Positions 8,376 through 17,110 of a stretch of 64,000 bases of DNA are shown one piece after another (the stretch's first letter is position 1; every line of letters starts with the position of its first letter). This stretch comes from Aminipila butyrica (GTDB lineage Bacteria > Bacillota > Clostridia > Peptostreptococcales > Anaerovoracaceae), in contig NZ_CP048649.1 of assembly GCF_010669305.1 (NCBI RefSeq), positions 496,001 to 560,000 of the forward strand, written 5' to 3'. The translations under genes were made by a program, and so were the position numbers. Under the pieces are notes generated by a model. The model was not told the DNA's origin and searched no databases. It saw only the letters and a program-made list of their open reading frames with translations.

Positions 8376-9278
8376 ATGAAATGGAAAGATAGCACGCCGA
8401 GAGAATATTACAGCAAATATGAAAAGGTAAATTTAAAGAATGCCCAGGGATGGTTTGAAGTATATAGGCTTCCCGGAGATGTGTATGCAATTTGTGAACC
8501 TCAGCATTTTCAGGAGGTAAACGCCTATTTAATTGTAGGAACGGAGCAGAGTGTACTCTTTGACACTGGTATGGGCATTTGTAATATCAAAGCAGTGGTA
8601 AGTGAGCTTTGTTCAAATAAAGTTGCTGTGGTGAACAGCCATTTTCACTTTGATCACATTGGCGATAACCACAGGTTTAATGAGATTTATATTTTTGATG
8701 ATCCGTATGCAAAGGCGATTGCTTCAGTGGGACTGACCAAAGAAGGCATGGGCAATCAATTGGATGAAGATATGTTTCTTTTTGGTTATCCAGAGGGATT
8801 TGAACCGAACAACTTTAGAATTAAGCCTTACAAAGTGAAAACACTTTACGACGGATACCGGTTTGATTTAGGAAACAGGAGCTTAGAGGTCATTCACACA
8901 CCGGGGCACAGTAATGACAGCATCATGCTGTTTGACAACGGCAATAAGATACTTTTCACAGGGGATACCTTTTATTTAGGAGCGCTGTATGCTCATTTCG
9001 ATTGCAATGAGTTTGGCAAATCCAATATAGGCGATTATTACGCAACAATGAAGAACCTTTTTGAAAGATGCCCTGATGTGAAAGCACTTTATTGTTCTCA
9101 CAATGATTTCATAGTTGAACCGGTTAAAATTGCTGAAACTACACAGGCACTGAAAAGTATATTGAACAATCAGGAAGGGGATTCCATTGCCACGAAGTCG
9201 CATCATGCTTATCTGGAAAATCAGAATAGAATAAAGGAATACAAGTTCGACGGCTTCTCTATAGTCGTGAAAAGTTAA
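8376..9278 (+). CDS. metallo-beta-lactamase-fold hydrolase
   Basis: 300 aa. Seen: SHFHFDH (His89, His91, Asp93, His94), the HxHxDH zinc motif of the fold, a second metal ligand in HTPGHS near 171, and a ligand-type Asp in FTGDTFYLG near 197. The substrate cannot be told from sequence; the fold covers thioesters, lactones, phosphodiesters and more. AGGAGGG stands eight bases upstream of the ATG. It shares the sigma-54 promoter with the amino-acid permease behind it, so breakdown of an imported amino-acid-related compound is a reasonable guess. Confidence 0.85.
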   Translation: MKWKDSTPREYYSKYEKVNLKNAQGWFEVYRLPGDVYAICEPQHFQEVNAYLIVGTEQSVLFDTGMGICNIKAVVSELCSNKVAVVNSHFHFDHIGDNHRFNEIYIFDDPYAKAIASVGLTKEGMGNQLDEDMFLFGYPEGFEPNNFRIKPYKVKTLYDGYRFDLGNRSLEVIHTPGHSNDSIMLFDNGNKILFTGDTFYLGALYAHFDCNEFGKSNIGDYYATMKNLFERCPDVKALYCSHNDFIVEPVKIAETTQALKSILNNQEGDSIATKSHHAYLENQNRIKEYKFDGFSIVVKS

Positions 9279-9330
9279 GGTTTTTAGTTCTATGCGCTAG
9301 AAAAGTATAATGAATAAAAGGAGAATTGAT

Positions 9331-10785
9331 ATGGATACCAACAATGTAAATAGTCAAAATGGGCTTGGTGTTGTGAGATTGACTGCGTTTGCCATCGGTT
9401 CGACCCTGGGCAGCGGTGTATTCAGCATTTCTGGAGATATGGCGGCAAATGGGGCTGGTACAGGGGCTGTTCTAATCGGTTGGCTAATTTGCGGGATCGG
9501 GATGTTTGCCCTGATGATGTGCTTTTATGAATTAAATCAGTACAGGCCTGATTTAAAAAGTGGGGTTTACAGCTATGCTCGCGAAGGCTTTGGCGATTAT
9601 ATGGGCTTTAATTCTGCATATGGGTATTGGATTGGTGCCATGCTTACAAATGTGTCTTTTGCCACATTGCTCTTTGCATCCTTAGGATATTTTTTCCCAG
9701 TCTTTGGCGAAGGTAATAACTTGATTTCTATAAGTTGTGCCTCTGTTTTTATCTGGTTTACGGTTTTTCTCGTACTTCGAGGTGTCAGTCAGGCAGCTAC
9801 TATAAACTTGATTGTGGTCATCGCGAAGATTCTTCCAATTATTGTTTTAGTTTTATCCATCCTCTTTGTACGAGCTTTTAAGTTGGAGATCTTCTTAGAC
9901 AATTTTTGGGGCGAGCCTGGAGGGTTGTCTTTGGTGGAACAGGTAAAGGCAACAACATATGCCACTGTTTGGACGTTTATCGGCATTGAGGGGGCTGTTG
10001 TTATTTCAGGAAGAGCAAAGAAATCCAGAGATGCCGGAACCGCAACTATTATTTCCTTTTTCTGCCTATTGTTAATCTATGTGATGATTTCAGTATTGAG
10101 CATGGGGGTGATGACAAGAGCAGAGCTTGCAGCACTGGGCAACCCGCCGATGGCAGGGGTGTTAGAACATGTCTTGGGAAGCTGGGGTGCAATATTTGTC
10201 AATATTGCTGTTATTGTTTCGTTGACAGGGGCGACCTTCACCTATACGATGCTTGCTTCAGAGGCAGCATATGAACCGGCTGTTCAAAGATGTTTCCCAA
10301 AGTTTTTTGCAGGAGAAAACAAGCGGAAGGCCCCAGCAAGTGCATTGATAATTTCAAATATCGTTATCCAGGTTTTTTTAATTATTGTGCTGTTCAATGA
10401 ATCCACATACCAGGTATTTTACACGCTTTCTGCCAGCATGGTCATGCTCCCGTATCTGTTAAGCTCCATGTTTTATCTGAAACTGGTATTTAGAAAGGAA
10501 GGGGAACTTGGTCAATTACGTGGCCGTCAGCAGCTGGTTCAAAGAATTGTTGCTATAGGAGGTACCATATACGGCGCCTGGCTCTTTTATGCAAGCGGAA
10601 TTACATATATATTAATAACAGCCATTCTCTATACTCCAGGCGTGCTTTTGTACATCTGGAGCAAAAATGAGGCAGGAGAAAAGCCATTCTGTAATAAAAT
10701 AAATTTAATTATTTTTATTGTTCTTGTAATCATGTTTGTGGCATCTGTTGTAATGATTGGAAATGGAACCATTAAGCCATTCTAA
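9331..10785 (+). CDS. APC-superfamily amino acid permease
   Basis: 484 aa with about 12 hydrophobic segments. The opening TAFAIGSTLGSGVFSISGDMAANGAG matches the conserved helix-1 glycine motif (GSxxGSGVF) of the basic amino acid/polyamine antiporter branch of the APC superfamily; positions are near residues 16-40. The start at 9331 is chosen over 9310 because AAAAGGAG lies seven bases upstream. It follows the hydrolase by 52 bases without a terminator, so both probably answer to the sigma-54 promoter. Substrate unknown; arginine/ornithine-type exchange is possible but not shown. Confidence 0.82.
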   Translation: MDTNNVNSQNGLGVVRLTAFAIGSTLGSGVFSISGDMAANGAGTGAVLIGWLICGIGMFALMMCFYELNQYRPDLKSGVYSYAREGFGDYMGFNSAYGYWIGAMLTNVSFATLLFASLGYFFPVFGEGNNLISISCASVFIWFTVFLVLRGVSQAATINLIVVIAKILPIIVLVLSILFVRAFKLEIFLDNFWGEPGGLSLVEQVKATTYATVWTFIGIEGAVVISGRAKKSRDAGTATIISFFCLLLIYVMISVLSMGVMTRAELAALGNPPMAGVLEHVLGSWGAIFVNIAVIVSLTGATFTYTMLASEAAYEPAVQRCFPKFFAGENKRKAPASALIISNIVIQVFLIIVLFNESTYQVFYTLSASMVMLPYLLSSMFYLKLVFRKEGELGQLRGRQQLVQRIVAIGGTIYGAWLFYASGITYILITAILYTPGVLLYIWSKNEAGEKPFCNKINLIIFIVLVIMFVASVVMIGNGTIKPF

Positions 10786-10806
10786 TTTTATAAGAATATA
10801 TGCAGA

Positions 10807-10853
10807 GAGGAAACAACGATAATTTCTTTTGATTATTGTTGTTTCCCTTTTTA
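10807..10853 (+). terminator. terminator after the permease
   Basis: GGAAACAACGATAAT (10809-10823) pairs with ATTATTGTTGTTTCC (to 10846), a 15-bp stem followed by CTTTTTAT. Confidence 0.92.
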
Positions 10854-10918
10854 TATAAACGAGAGCCTGTCTCTATATATTCGATAGCTTTTGGTTTTGT
10901 TTTTTTAAACAAAAAATA

Positions 10919-10947
10919 TTGACATTTTTAGTGTTCAGGTATAGTCT
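10919..10947 (+). promoter_or_regulatory. possible promoter of the transporter/M20 operon
   Basis: TTGACA at 10919-10924 is consensus. The -10 is less clear: TAGTCT at 17-base spacing or TATAGT at 15. Confidence 0.45.
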
Positions 10948-11074
10948 ATTACACGAAAGCATACTATAAGTAGATGCATATGTAGATATCTGTGGCCTTC
11001 AATGTGTTGTATCTTTTGGCATCTGCAAGTAATACGTTTGCTTATTATTAAATTTTATGAAGAGGTGATATCTA

Positions 11075-12259
11075 ATGAGTTTTTCCCCAATTATTGCTTT
11101 TTTGTGTGTAGCAGCGTTCCTGGCTATCGGTGAAGCTGTCTCTACAAGAACAAAAGCATACATACCATCCGTTTTTGTAACGGGAGTTTTGTTTCTAATC
11201 GGATATTGGACCATTATGCCAAAGGATTTGGTAGACCTGGGTTCTTTTGGTCCCCAATTCGTATCCGTCTGCATGAGTTTGCTTTTAGTCCATATGGGAA
11301 CCCTGATGGACATTAAAAAGTTGATTGAGCAGTGGAAGGCTGTTGTAGTGGCTGTGGTAGGGGTTGCTGGAACCGTACTTTTGGCTATGACCATCGGCAG
11401 AATGCTCTTCGGCTACCAGTTCGTAGTTGCCCTGACTCCGCCACTGACCGGCGGTATTGTTGCAGCGGTGCTCATGTCCAATGCTTTAACGGAAAAGGGA
11501 TTAGTAGCCATGGCGGCCTTCCCGGTAGCCATGTTCATTGTTCACAGTTTTATCGGATATCCGGTTACTTCTTGGTGCCTCAAGAGAGAGGGAAAGCGGG
11601 TATTGGCTGATTTCCGCCTGAACGGCGGAGCGGCAGTTACACTAGCTGACAACGCTGAAGTAGCTGCTGTAAAGAAAAAATGGTTTCCACAGATACCAGA
11701 GAATTATCTGACCAGTTCCCTGATGTTGGTAAAGGTTATGGTCGTAGGCATCATCGCCCATCAGCTTTCGGTCTTGACGAATGGTATGGTTAATGAATAC
11801 ATTATCTGTTTGGTGTTAGGCGTTCTCTTCTGTGCCATGGGATTTCTGGAAGAAGGGGTATTGGTCAAAGCTGGTGTATTTAACTGGCTGATGATGGGGT
11901 TGTTAGCCTATATCATGTCTAAGTTAAACGAGCTGACACCAGCGTTATTCCTGGAGATTATCATCCCGATTATTGTATTAATCCTTATTGGTATCGCGGG
12001 GATGTTTGTTACGTCAGCTATTTCAGGAAGACTGGTAGGGTTATCGAAGGAAATGAGTTTTGCCTGTGCATTGACAGCGTTGTTCGGCTTTCCAGCAGAC
12101 TACATCATTACCAACGAGGTCTGCGATTCCATTAGTGAAACCAAAGAGGAAAAAGAGCACGTGGCCAATATCCTGGTGCCGCGAATGTTGGTAGGTGGAT
12201 TTGCTACGGTTTCTATCGCTTCCGTCATCATCGCCACCATCTTTGTCAACCTGATATAG
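11075..12259 (+). CDS. multi-pass membrane transporter, GltS-like
   Basis: 394 aa, almost wholly hydrophobic with about ten predicted membrane segments and a mid-protein polar loop (about 185-215). The stretch PPLTGGIVAAVLMSNALTEKG resembles the glycine-rich re-entrant loop of sodium/glutamate-type symporters, but I do not recognise the exact family. GAGGTGAT precedes the ATG. Two M20 amidohydrolases follow within 43 and 31 bases with no terminator, so the protein probably imports (or exports a product of) the N-acyl amino acid or peptide they hydrolyse. Confidence 0.6.
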   Translation: MSFSPIIAFLCVAAFLAIGEAVSTRTKAYIPSVFVTGVLFLIGYWTIMPKDLVDLGSFGPQFVSVCMSLLLVHMGTLMDIKKLIEQWKAVVVAVVGVAGTVLLAMTIGRMLFGYQFVVALTPPLTGGIVAAVLMSNALTEKGLVAMAAFPVAMFIVHSFIGYPVTSWCLKREGKRVLADFRLNGGAAVTLADNAEVAAVKKKWFPQIPENYLTSSLMLVKVMVVGIIAHQLSVLTNGMVNEYIICLVLGVLFCAMGFLEEGVLVKAGVFNWLMMGLLAYIMSKLNELTPALFLEIIIPIIVLILIGIAGMFVTSAISGRLVGLSKEMSFACALTALFGFPADYIITNEVCDSISETKEEKEHVANILVPRMLVGGFATVSIASVIIATIFVNLI

Positions 12260-12301
12260 GCGGGCACATTTCAGATATAAAAGGTAAAGAGGCAAGATTT
12301 G

Positions 12302-13477
12302 ATGGAAAATATAATTGTAAAAAGAGCTGCGGAATTAAAGGATTGGATTGTAGGCCACAGGAGAGATTTTCATCGAAATCCGGAATTGGCGTACCGTGAA
12401 ATCCGCACGACGGCTATTCTTAAGGAAGAATTGGAAAAGCTGGGAATAGAGACAGTATCCGTGGGAGAAACCGGTATTATGGGTATTCTACAGGGAAGAA
12501 GTACTGGCAGAACAGTCGCTCTCCGGGGGGACATTGATGCGCTGCCTATCACTGAAGAATCCGGTGTAGACTTTTCCTCTTCCCAGCTAGGTCTGATGCA
12601 CGCTTGCGGCCATGATACCCATACTTCCATGCTTCTGGGAGCCGCCAGAATTCTTTCGGAACAGAGAGATGCTTTTGAGGGCACAGTAAAGCTGATTTTC
12701 CAGCCAGGAGAGGAAGTGGGCAGTGGCGCTCGAAAGTTAACCGAACTGGGGGTTTTGAAGAACCCTGATGTAGATGCCATCGTAGGCATGCACATCATGG
12801 CTGATTTTCCGGCCGGAACGTTAGTGGTCCAAGAAGGTCCCTTGATGGCTAGTGGAGATCAATTTGATTTGGAAATCACTGGAGATTCTTGCCATGGCTC
12901 TGCTCCATGGCAGGGAAATGATGCCAACATGTGTGCCGTAGCGGTTATACAGGCATTTCAGACGATTGTCAGCAGAAAGAACGATGTGCGGGTGCCTTTG
13001 GTGTTAAACGTAGGCACAATCCAAGCCGGAGAGCGCTTCAATGTGACCTCGGGCAAGGCTGTTCTTACGGGTACAGTACGGACTTTTGATGAGCATGTTC
13101 GTCGGCAGGTACCGGTTTGGATGGAAGAAATATTGGCGGCTACCTGTGCGGCTTACGGGTGCACCGGAAAACTGAATTATCAGTATGTATGTGCCGCTGT
13201 ATACAACGATAGCCCGGTGATTCAGCGTCTGCAAGAAGGGCTGACGGAGGTATTGCATCAGAAGAACATATTTAAAAAGGTACCGCTGATGATGGGCTCA
13301 GAAGATTTTTCAGCCTATCAGGAAAAGGTGCCAGGGGCCATGTTATTCTTGGGCACGAGAAACGAAGAAAAAGGGTGTGTTTATCCCATTCATTCCAATC
13401 GCTTCAAAGTGGACGAAGATGTGTTGCCAATCGGTGCGGCAGTTTATGCCCAGTCGGCTCTGGCACTGCTGAAATAA
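12302..13477 (+). CDS. M20-family amidohydrolase, first copy
   Basis: 391 aa. Hydrolyses the amide bond of N-acyl amino acids or similar (hippurate hydrolase/N-acetyl-amino-acid deacetylase branch); exact substrate unknown. Seen: the metal motif HACGHDTHTS (about 98-107), the catalytic Glu pair in QPGEEVGSGA, the lid/dimer domain, and MGSEDFSAYQ near the C terminus. ATG 12302 is preferred over the TTG at 12299; AGAGG lies upstream. It is a tandem paralogue of the next gene, with the middle domain almost identical in protein sequence. Confidence 0.88.
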   Translation: MENIIVKRAAELKDWIVGHRRDFHRNPELAYREIRTTAILKEELEKLGIETVSVGETGIMGILQGRSTGRTVALRGDIDALPITEESGVDFSSSQLGLMHACGHDTHTSMLLGAARILSEQRDAFEGTVKLIFQPGEEVGSGARKLTELGVLKNPDVDAIVGMHIMADFPAGTLVVQEGPLMASGDQFDLEITGDSCHGSAPWQGNDANMCAVAVIQAFQTIVSRKNDVRVPLVLNVGTIQAGERFNVTSGKAVLTGTVRTFDEHVRRQVPVWMEEILAATCAAYGCTGKLNYQYVCAAVYNDSPVIQRLQEGLTEVLHQKNIFKKVPLMMGSEDFSAYQEKVPGAMLFLGTRNEEKGCVYPIHSNRFKVDEDVLPIGAAVYAQSALALLK

Positions 13478-13508
13478 AGTAATTGTAAAGCGAAAAGAGG
13501 TTTTAGTT

Positions 13509-14684
13509 ATGAAGGATACAGCAATTACAAGAAAAGTAAAAGATATAGAAGAGTGGGTCATTGCCCACCGAAGAGATTTCCACCTTCACCCGGAATTGTC
13601 CCTACAGGAGTTCAGAACTACGGCAATTGTTAAGGAAGAGTTGAAAAAGATGGGCTTGAAGACCATTGACCTGGGGGAGACCGGCGTGGCTGGTATCTTG
13701 CAGGGCAAAGGAGAAGGAAAGGTCGTAGCACTCCGTGGAGATATGGATGCGCTGCCAGTGACGGAAGACACAGGACTGCCTTTTACCTCTGAAAACCCTG
13801 GGGTAATGCACGCTTGCGGTCATGATACGCATACTTCTATGATGTTGGGGGCAGCGAGGATTTTGTCAGAAATGAAAGAGGAGTTCGACGGAACCATAAA
13901 GTTTATCTTTCAGGCGGCAGAAGAGGTTCCGGCTGGTGCTAAGGCGGCTATCGCCAAGGGAATCTTGAACGACCCGCCAGTGGATGCCATTATGGGCATG
14001 CATATTTTTTCTGATTATCCAGTAGGCACAGCCGTGGTTCAGGAAGGTCCGTTTATGGCCAGCTGTGATTCCTTTGACATTGAGATTATCGGAGATTCTT
14101 GCCATGGATCGGCTCCTTGGCAGGGGAATGACGCCAACATGTGCGCCGTAGCGGTCACGCAAGCTTTGCAGACCATTGTCAGCAGGAAAAATGATGTACG
14201 GGTGCCATTGGTGTTAAATGTAGGTACCATTCAAGCCGGAGAGCGGTTTAACGTCACCTCAGGCAAAGCAGTTATGACCGGTACCACCCGGACTTTTAAT
14301 GAAGATGTCAGAAAAAAAGTGCCGGAGTGGATGGAAACCATTGTGAATGGCATTTGTACAGCCTACGAGTGCAAAGGAAAGGTGGATTATCACTTTCTTT
14401 GTCCTGCTGTAATTAATGATCAGGAAGTGTCGGCTAAGGTAAAGGTTGCGGCTGCTGCTGTTTTGGGGGAAGAGAACGTTATTCGAACCGAGATTGTAAT
14501 GGGATCGGAAGATTTCTCTGAATACCAGCTGCTGGTTCCGGGACAGATGGTGCTCTTGGGCACCGGAAATCCAGAAAAGGGTTGTATCTATCCGATTCAT
14601 TCTAATCATTTTAAAATTGATGAGGATGCGCTGGCAAACGGCGTAGCCGTATACGTTCAGTCAGCGCTAGAGCTGCTGAAATAG
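13509..14684 (+). CDS. M20-family amidohydrolase, second copy
   Basis: 391 aa, the same length as its upstream paralogue. Seen: HACGHDTHTSMM, QAAEEVPAGA (the general-base Glu kept, but GE replaced by AE), and GSEDFSEYQ. AAAGAGG precedes the ATG. Differences around the active site suggest related but distinct substrates. The stretch from about residue 195 to 263 matches copy 1 at all but a few residues, much more closely than the rest. A terminator follows, closing the transporter/M20 operon. Confidence 0.88.
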   Translation: MKDTAITRKVKDIEEWVIAHRRDFHLHPELSLQEFRTTAIVKEELKKMGLKTIDLGETGVAGILQGKGEGKVVALRGDMDALPVTEDTGLPFTSENPGVMHACGHDTHTSMMLGAARILSEMKEEFDGTIKFIFQAAEEVPAGAKAAIAKGILNDPPVDAIMGMHIFSDYPVGTAVVQEGPFMASCDSFDIEIIGDSCHGSAPWQGNDANMCAVAVTQALQTIVSRKNDVRVPLVLNVGTIQAGERFNVTSGKAVMTGTTRTFNEDVRKKVPEWMETIVNGICTAYECKGKVDYHFLCPAVINDQEVSAKVKVAAAAVLGEENVIRTEIVMGSEDFSEYQLLVPGQMVLLGTGNPEKGCIYPIHSNHFKIDEDALANGVAVYVQSALELLK

Positions 14685-14720
14685 GCAAGTGTTGTAATCA
14701 AATTAAAAAGCATGATAGGA

Positions 14721-14751
14721 AAAACGCCCTTAGGGGCGTTTTTGTTTTTTT
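14721..14751 (+). terminator. terminator of the M20 operon
   Basis: AAAACGCCC pairs with GGGCGTTTT around TTAG, followed by TTGTTTTTTT. Confidence 0.92.
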
Positions 14752-15013
14752 AATATAAAGAATCCGCCTTAAATAATAAAGAAATAATCGGCATAAGAAC
14801 CCCTCGATGTGATTGGCAGGAACTAATTGGGGGAATAATAGCCCCTATAAAGGCATTTAATGTGGGCTATTTTGCAATTCTCACACCATTCTCACACGAA
14901 GCGTGCTATCGTATAGTGAGCAATAGAGCGCAGATTTACTCAAGCGGCTATGGTTAGTGTGAGAAAGAAAGGAAGAGCACCGTTCCATCCCGCCTTAGAA
15001 AAGGACTCTGGGA
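14752..15013 (+). promoter_or_regulatory. leader of the KimA-type gene, with start-codon hairpin
   Basis: 262 bases without a gene. GCACCGTTCC (14977-14986) pairs with GGAATGGTGC (15011-15020), placing the ATG at 15014 inside the 3' arm and the ribosome binding site (AAGGA, 15001-15005) in the loop. Further up, CTCACACcat is repeated (CTCACAC twice, 14879-14897). I looked for the ydaO/c-di-AMP riboswitch core and did not find it. The hairpin could limit translation unless opened; this is inference. Confidence 0.45.
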
Positions 15014-16888
15014 ATGGTGCAGAGAAAAATGATAAAAAAGTTTTCAGATTTATTAATTGGGCGGCCTTTGGCTAACGAAAAAGGCAGCCGGGAAAAATAC
15101 AATATCCCCTTTGGACTAGCCATTATGGCTAGTGATGCCATTTCCTCGGTAGCTTACGGTGCCCAGGAGATTTTGTTTGTACTGATTGTTCTGGGCGCGA
15201 CAGCTTACCAGTGGCTGACTTGGACCTCCCTGATGATTATTGGCCTGCTGGCTATATTGACCATTTCCTATATACAGATTATTAACGCTTACCCTCAAGG
15301 GGGAGGGGCTTACAAGGTAGCCAAGGAGAACTTAGGAGCTAAGGCCGGCTTATGTGCCAGCGGAGGGCTGATTATCAGCTATATTCTTACGGTGGCAGTT
15401 AGTGCCAGCGCTGGTGCGGATGCAATTATTTCAGCCTTTGAAAATTTGGCGCCGTATAAGGTACAGATGGTTGTCCTGCTGATTATAATTTTGACGGTAT
15501 TGAATCTTCGAGGAATTAGTGAATCCTCCAAGATTTTTGCCTTGCCTACCTACATCTTTATTTTTAGCATGATCTTTATGATTTTGTATGGGTTGTTTAA
15601 ATATTTTGTGCTGCATATTCATCCGGAACCGATGTACACTGTACCGGATCGGACGGTGTCGGGCATCACGCTATTACTGTTATTAAAGGCCTTTTCTTCT
15701 GGTTGCTCCGCACTTACTGGTGTGGAGGCTGTCAGCAATTCTGTGCCGAACTTTCAGGAACCTAGTCCCAGGAATGCCAAGATTGTCATGGCACTTTTAG
15801 CATTGTTGATTTTTTTCATTTTTGGTGGGACTTCGGTGCTGGCTATTTTTTACACGGCGGTACCGCTAGAAGGCGGACCTACAGTGGTGTCTCAAATCGC
15901 TTTTGCCGTATTTCATAAGAGCTTCATGTATTACGTACTTCAATTCAGTACGGCTACTATCTTGCTGATGGCTTGCAATACGGCTTTTACAGGGTTTCCT
16001 ATGCTCATGTATATCGTTGGTAAAGATGGCTATGCGCCAAAACAGTTTACCCTCCGAGGAAAACGGCTTGGCTTTTCCGTGGGAATCGTGGCCTTGTCTT
16101 TCATCGCTTGCCTGCTGGTCATTTTCTTTCAGGCAGACACCCACCGGATTATCCCGCTTTACGCTATTGGGGTATTTATCTCCTTTACCTTGGGACAGTT
16201 TGGTATGGTCACCCATTGGGTAAAGACCAAGGGGAAAAAATGGAAGCAAGGGGTGGTTATCAACGGCATCGGCTCGGTAGTAACACTCTGTACCACTCTT
16301 ATTATTCTGGTGGAGAAATTTACAGAAGGAGCTTTTATCGTTATTATTCTTATTCCGTTATTCATTCTGGGACAGCTAAAAATAAAGGCTCATTATGATA
16401 AGATTGCGGCGGGACTCAGCGTAAGCCGCTTGAGATTAAACAAGGTAGATTTCAAGCTACACTACGAGCACATTATCGTGGTTCCGATTGCTTCGTTGAA
16501 CAAGGCATCTATTGGGGCTTTGCAATATGCTCACAGTCTGAGTGGTCGGGTTATCGCCCTGAACATTTCCCCTGATACGGAGGCTATGGAAAAGTTGAAG
16601 CGCCGATGGAATCAATTGAACACGGATATGGAGTTGATCAGTAAATATTCGCCATACAGAGCAGTTGTGACCCCTCTTTTGGAGAACATCTATCAGATTG
16701 CCGATGAAGCTGGAGATAAAGAAAAACTGACAGTTATCGTTCCACAGTTTATGACCAAGGAGCCTTGGAGCGGATTGCTTCACAACCATACAGGGCTGTT
16801 CATTCGGGAAAGCCTATTGAAAAAGGGTAATATTATTGTAGCCACCTATCCTTATAATTTAGACCAAGAAGAGGATGAGGAAGAGTAA
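15014..16888 (+). CDS. kimA: KimA-type potassium importer (APC superfamily)
   Basis: 624 aa. The N-terminal part, including SDAISSVAYGAQEIL, YPQGGGAYKVAKENLG and LLLKAFSSGCSALTGVEAVSN, matches Bacillus KimA (YdaO) closely, and the cytoplasmic C-terminal domain after about residue 470 (VVPIASLNKASIGALQYAHSLS) is also of that type. KimA is a proton-coupled high-affinity potassium importer that c-di-AMP inhibits in Bacillus. Twelve membrane segments. Start 15014 uses AAGGA nine bases upstream; a second in-frame ATG at 15029 has no good site. It is flanked by terminators, so a single-gene unit. Confidence 0.88.
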   Translation: MVQRKMIKKFSDLLIGRPLANEKGSREKYNIPFGLAIMASDAISSVAYGAQEILFVLIVLGATAYQWLTWTSLMIIGLLAILTISYIQIINAYPQGGGAYKVAKENLGAKAGLCASGGLIISYILTVAVSASAGADAIISAFENLAPYKVQMVVLLIIILTVLNLRGISESSKIFALPTYIFIFSMIFMILYGLFKYFVLHIHPEPMYTVPDRTVSGITLLLLLKAFSSGCSALTGVEAVSNSVPNFQEPSPRNAKIVMALLALLIFFIFGGTSVLAIFYTAVPLEGGPTVVSQIAFAVFHKSFMYYVLQFSTATILLMACNTAFTGFPMLMYIVGKDGYAPKQFTLRGKRLGFSVGIVALSFIACLLVIFFQADTHRIIPLYAIGVFISFTLGQFGMVTHWVKTKGKKWKQGVVINGIGSVVTLCTTLIILVEKFTEGAFIVIILIPLFILGQLKIKAHYDKIAAGLSVSRLRLNKVDFKLHYEHIIVVPIASLNKASIGALQYAHSLSGRVIALNISPDTEAMEKLKRRWNQLNTDMELISKYSPYRAVVTPLLENIYQIADEAGDKEKLTVIVPQFMTKEPWSGLLHNHTGLFIRESLLKKGNIIVATYPYNLDQEEDEEE

Positions 16889-16940
16889 GGCAGCAGACCC
16901 TCAGTAGGGAAATAAAGCCTGCTTACATTTTTATAAGAAG

Positions 16941-16982
16941 GAGAAGCTAGAGCTCTGAATGAACTCTAGCTTTTCCTTTTTG
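16941..16982 (+). terminator. terminator after kimA
   Basis: AAGCTAGAG (16944-16952) pairs with CTCTAGCTT (16964-16972), followed by TTCCTTTTT. Confidence 0.88.
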
Positions 16983-17110
16983 TGTTCATCCAAAAAATGC
17001 TCAATTTTAGAACTCCTGGCTTTTTCTTGCAAAAATTAACTAGGAGGAATATAATTCTAGATGGTTTGCAAAGGCTGTAGCGATTGAAATCATTAGCAGG
17101 AGGAGAAAGT

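Noticed and set aside
14752..15013. ydaO-type c-di-AMP riboswitch ahead of the KimA-type gene
   Set aside because: Expected from Bacillus, but the conserved core sequences are not found in the leader.
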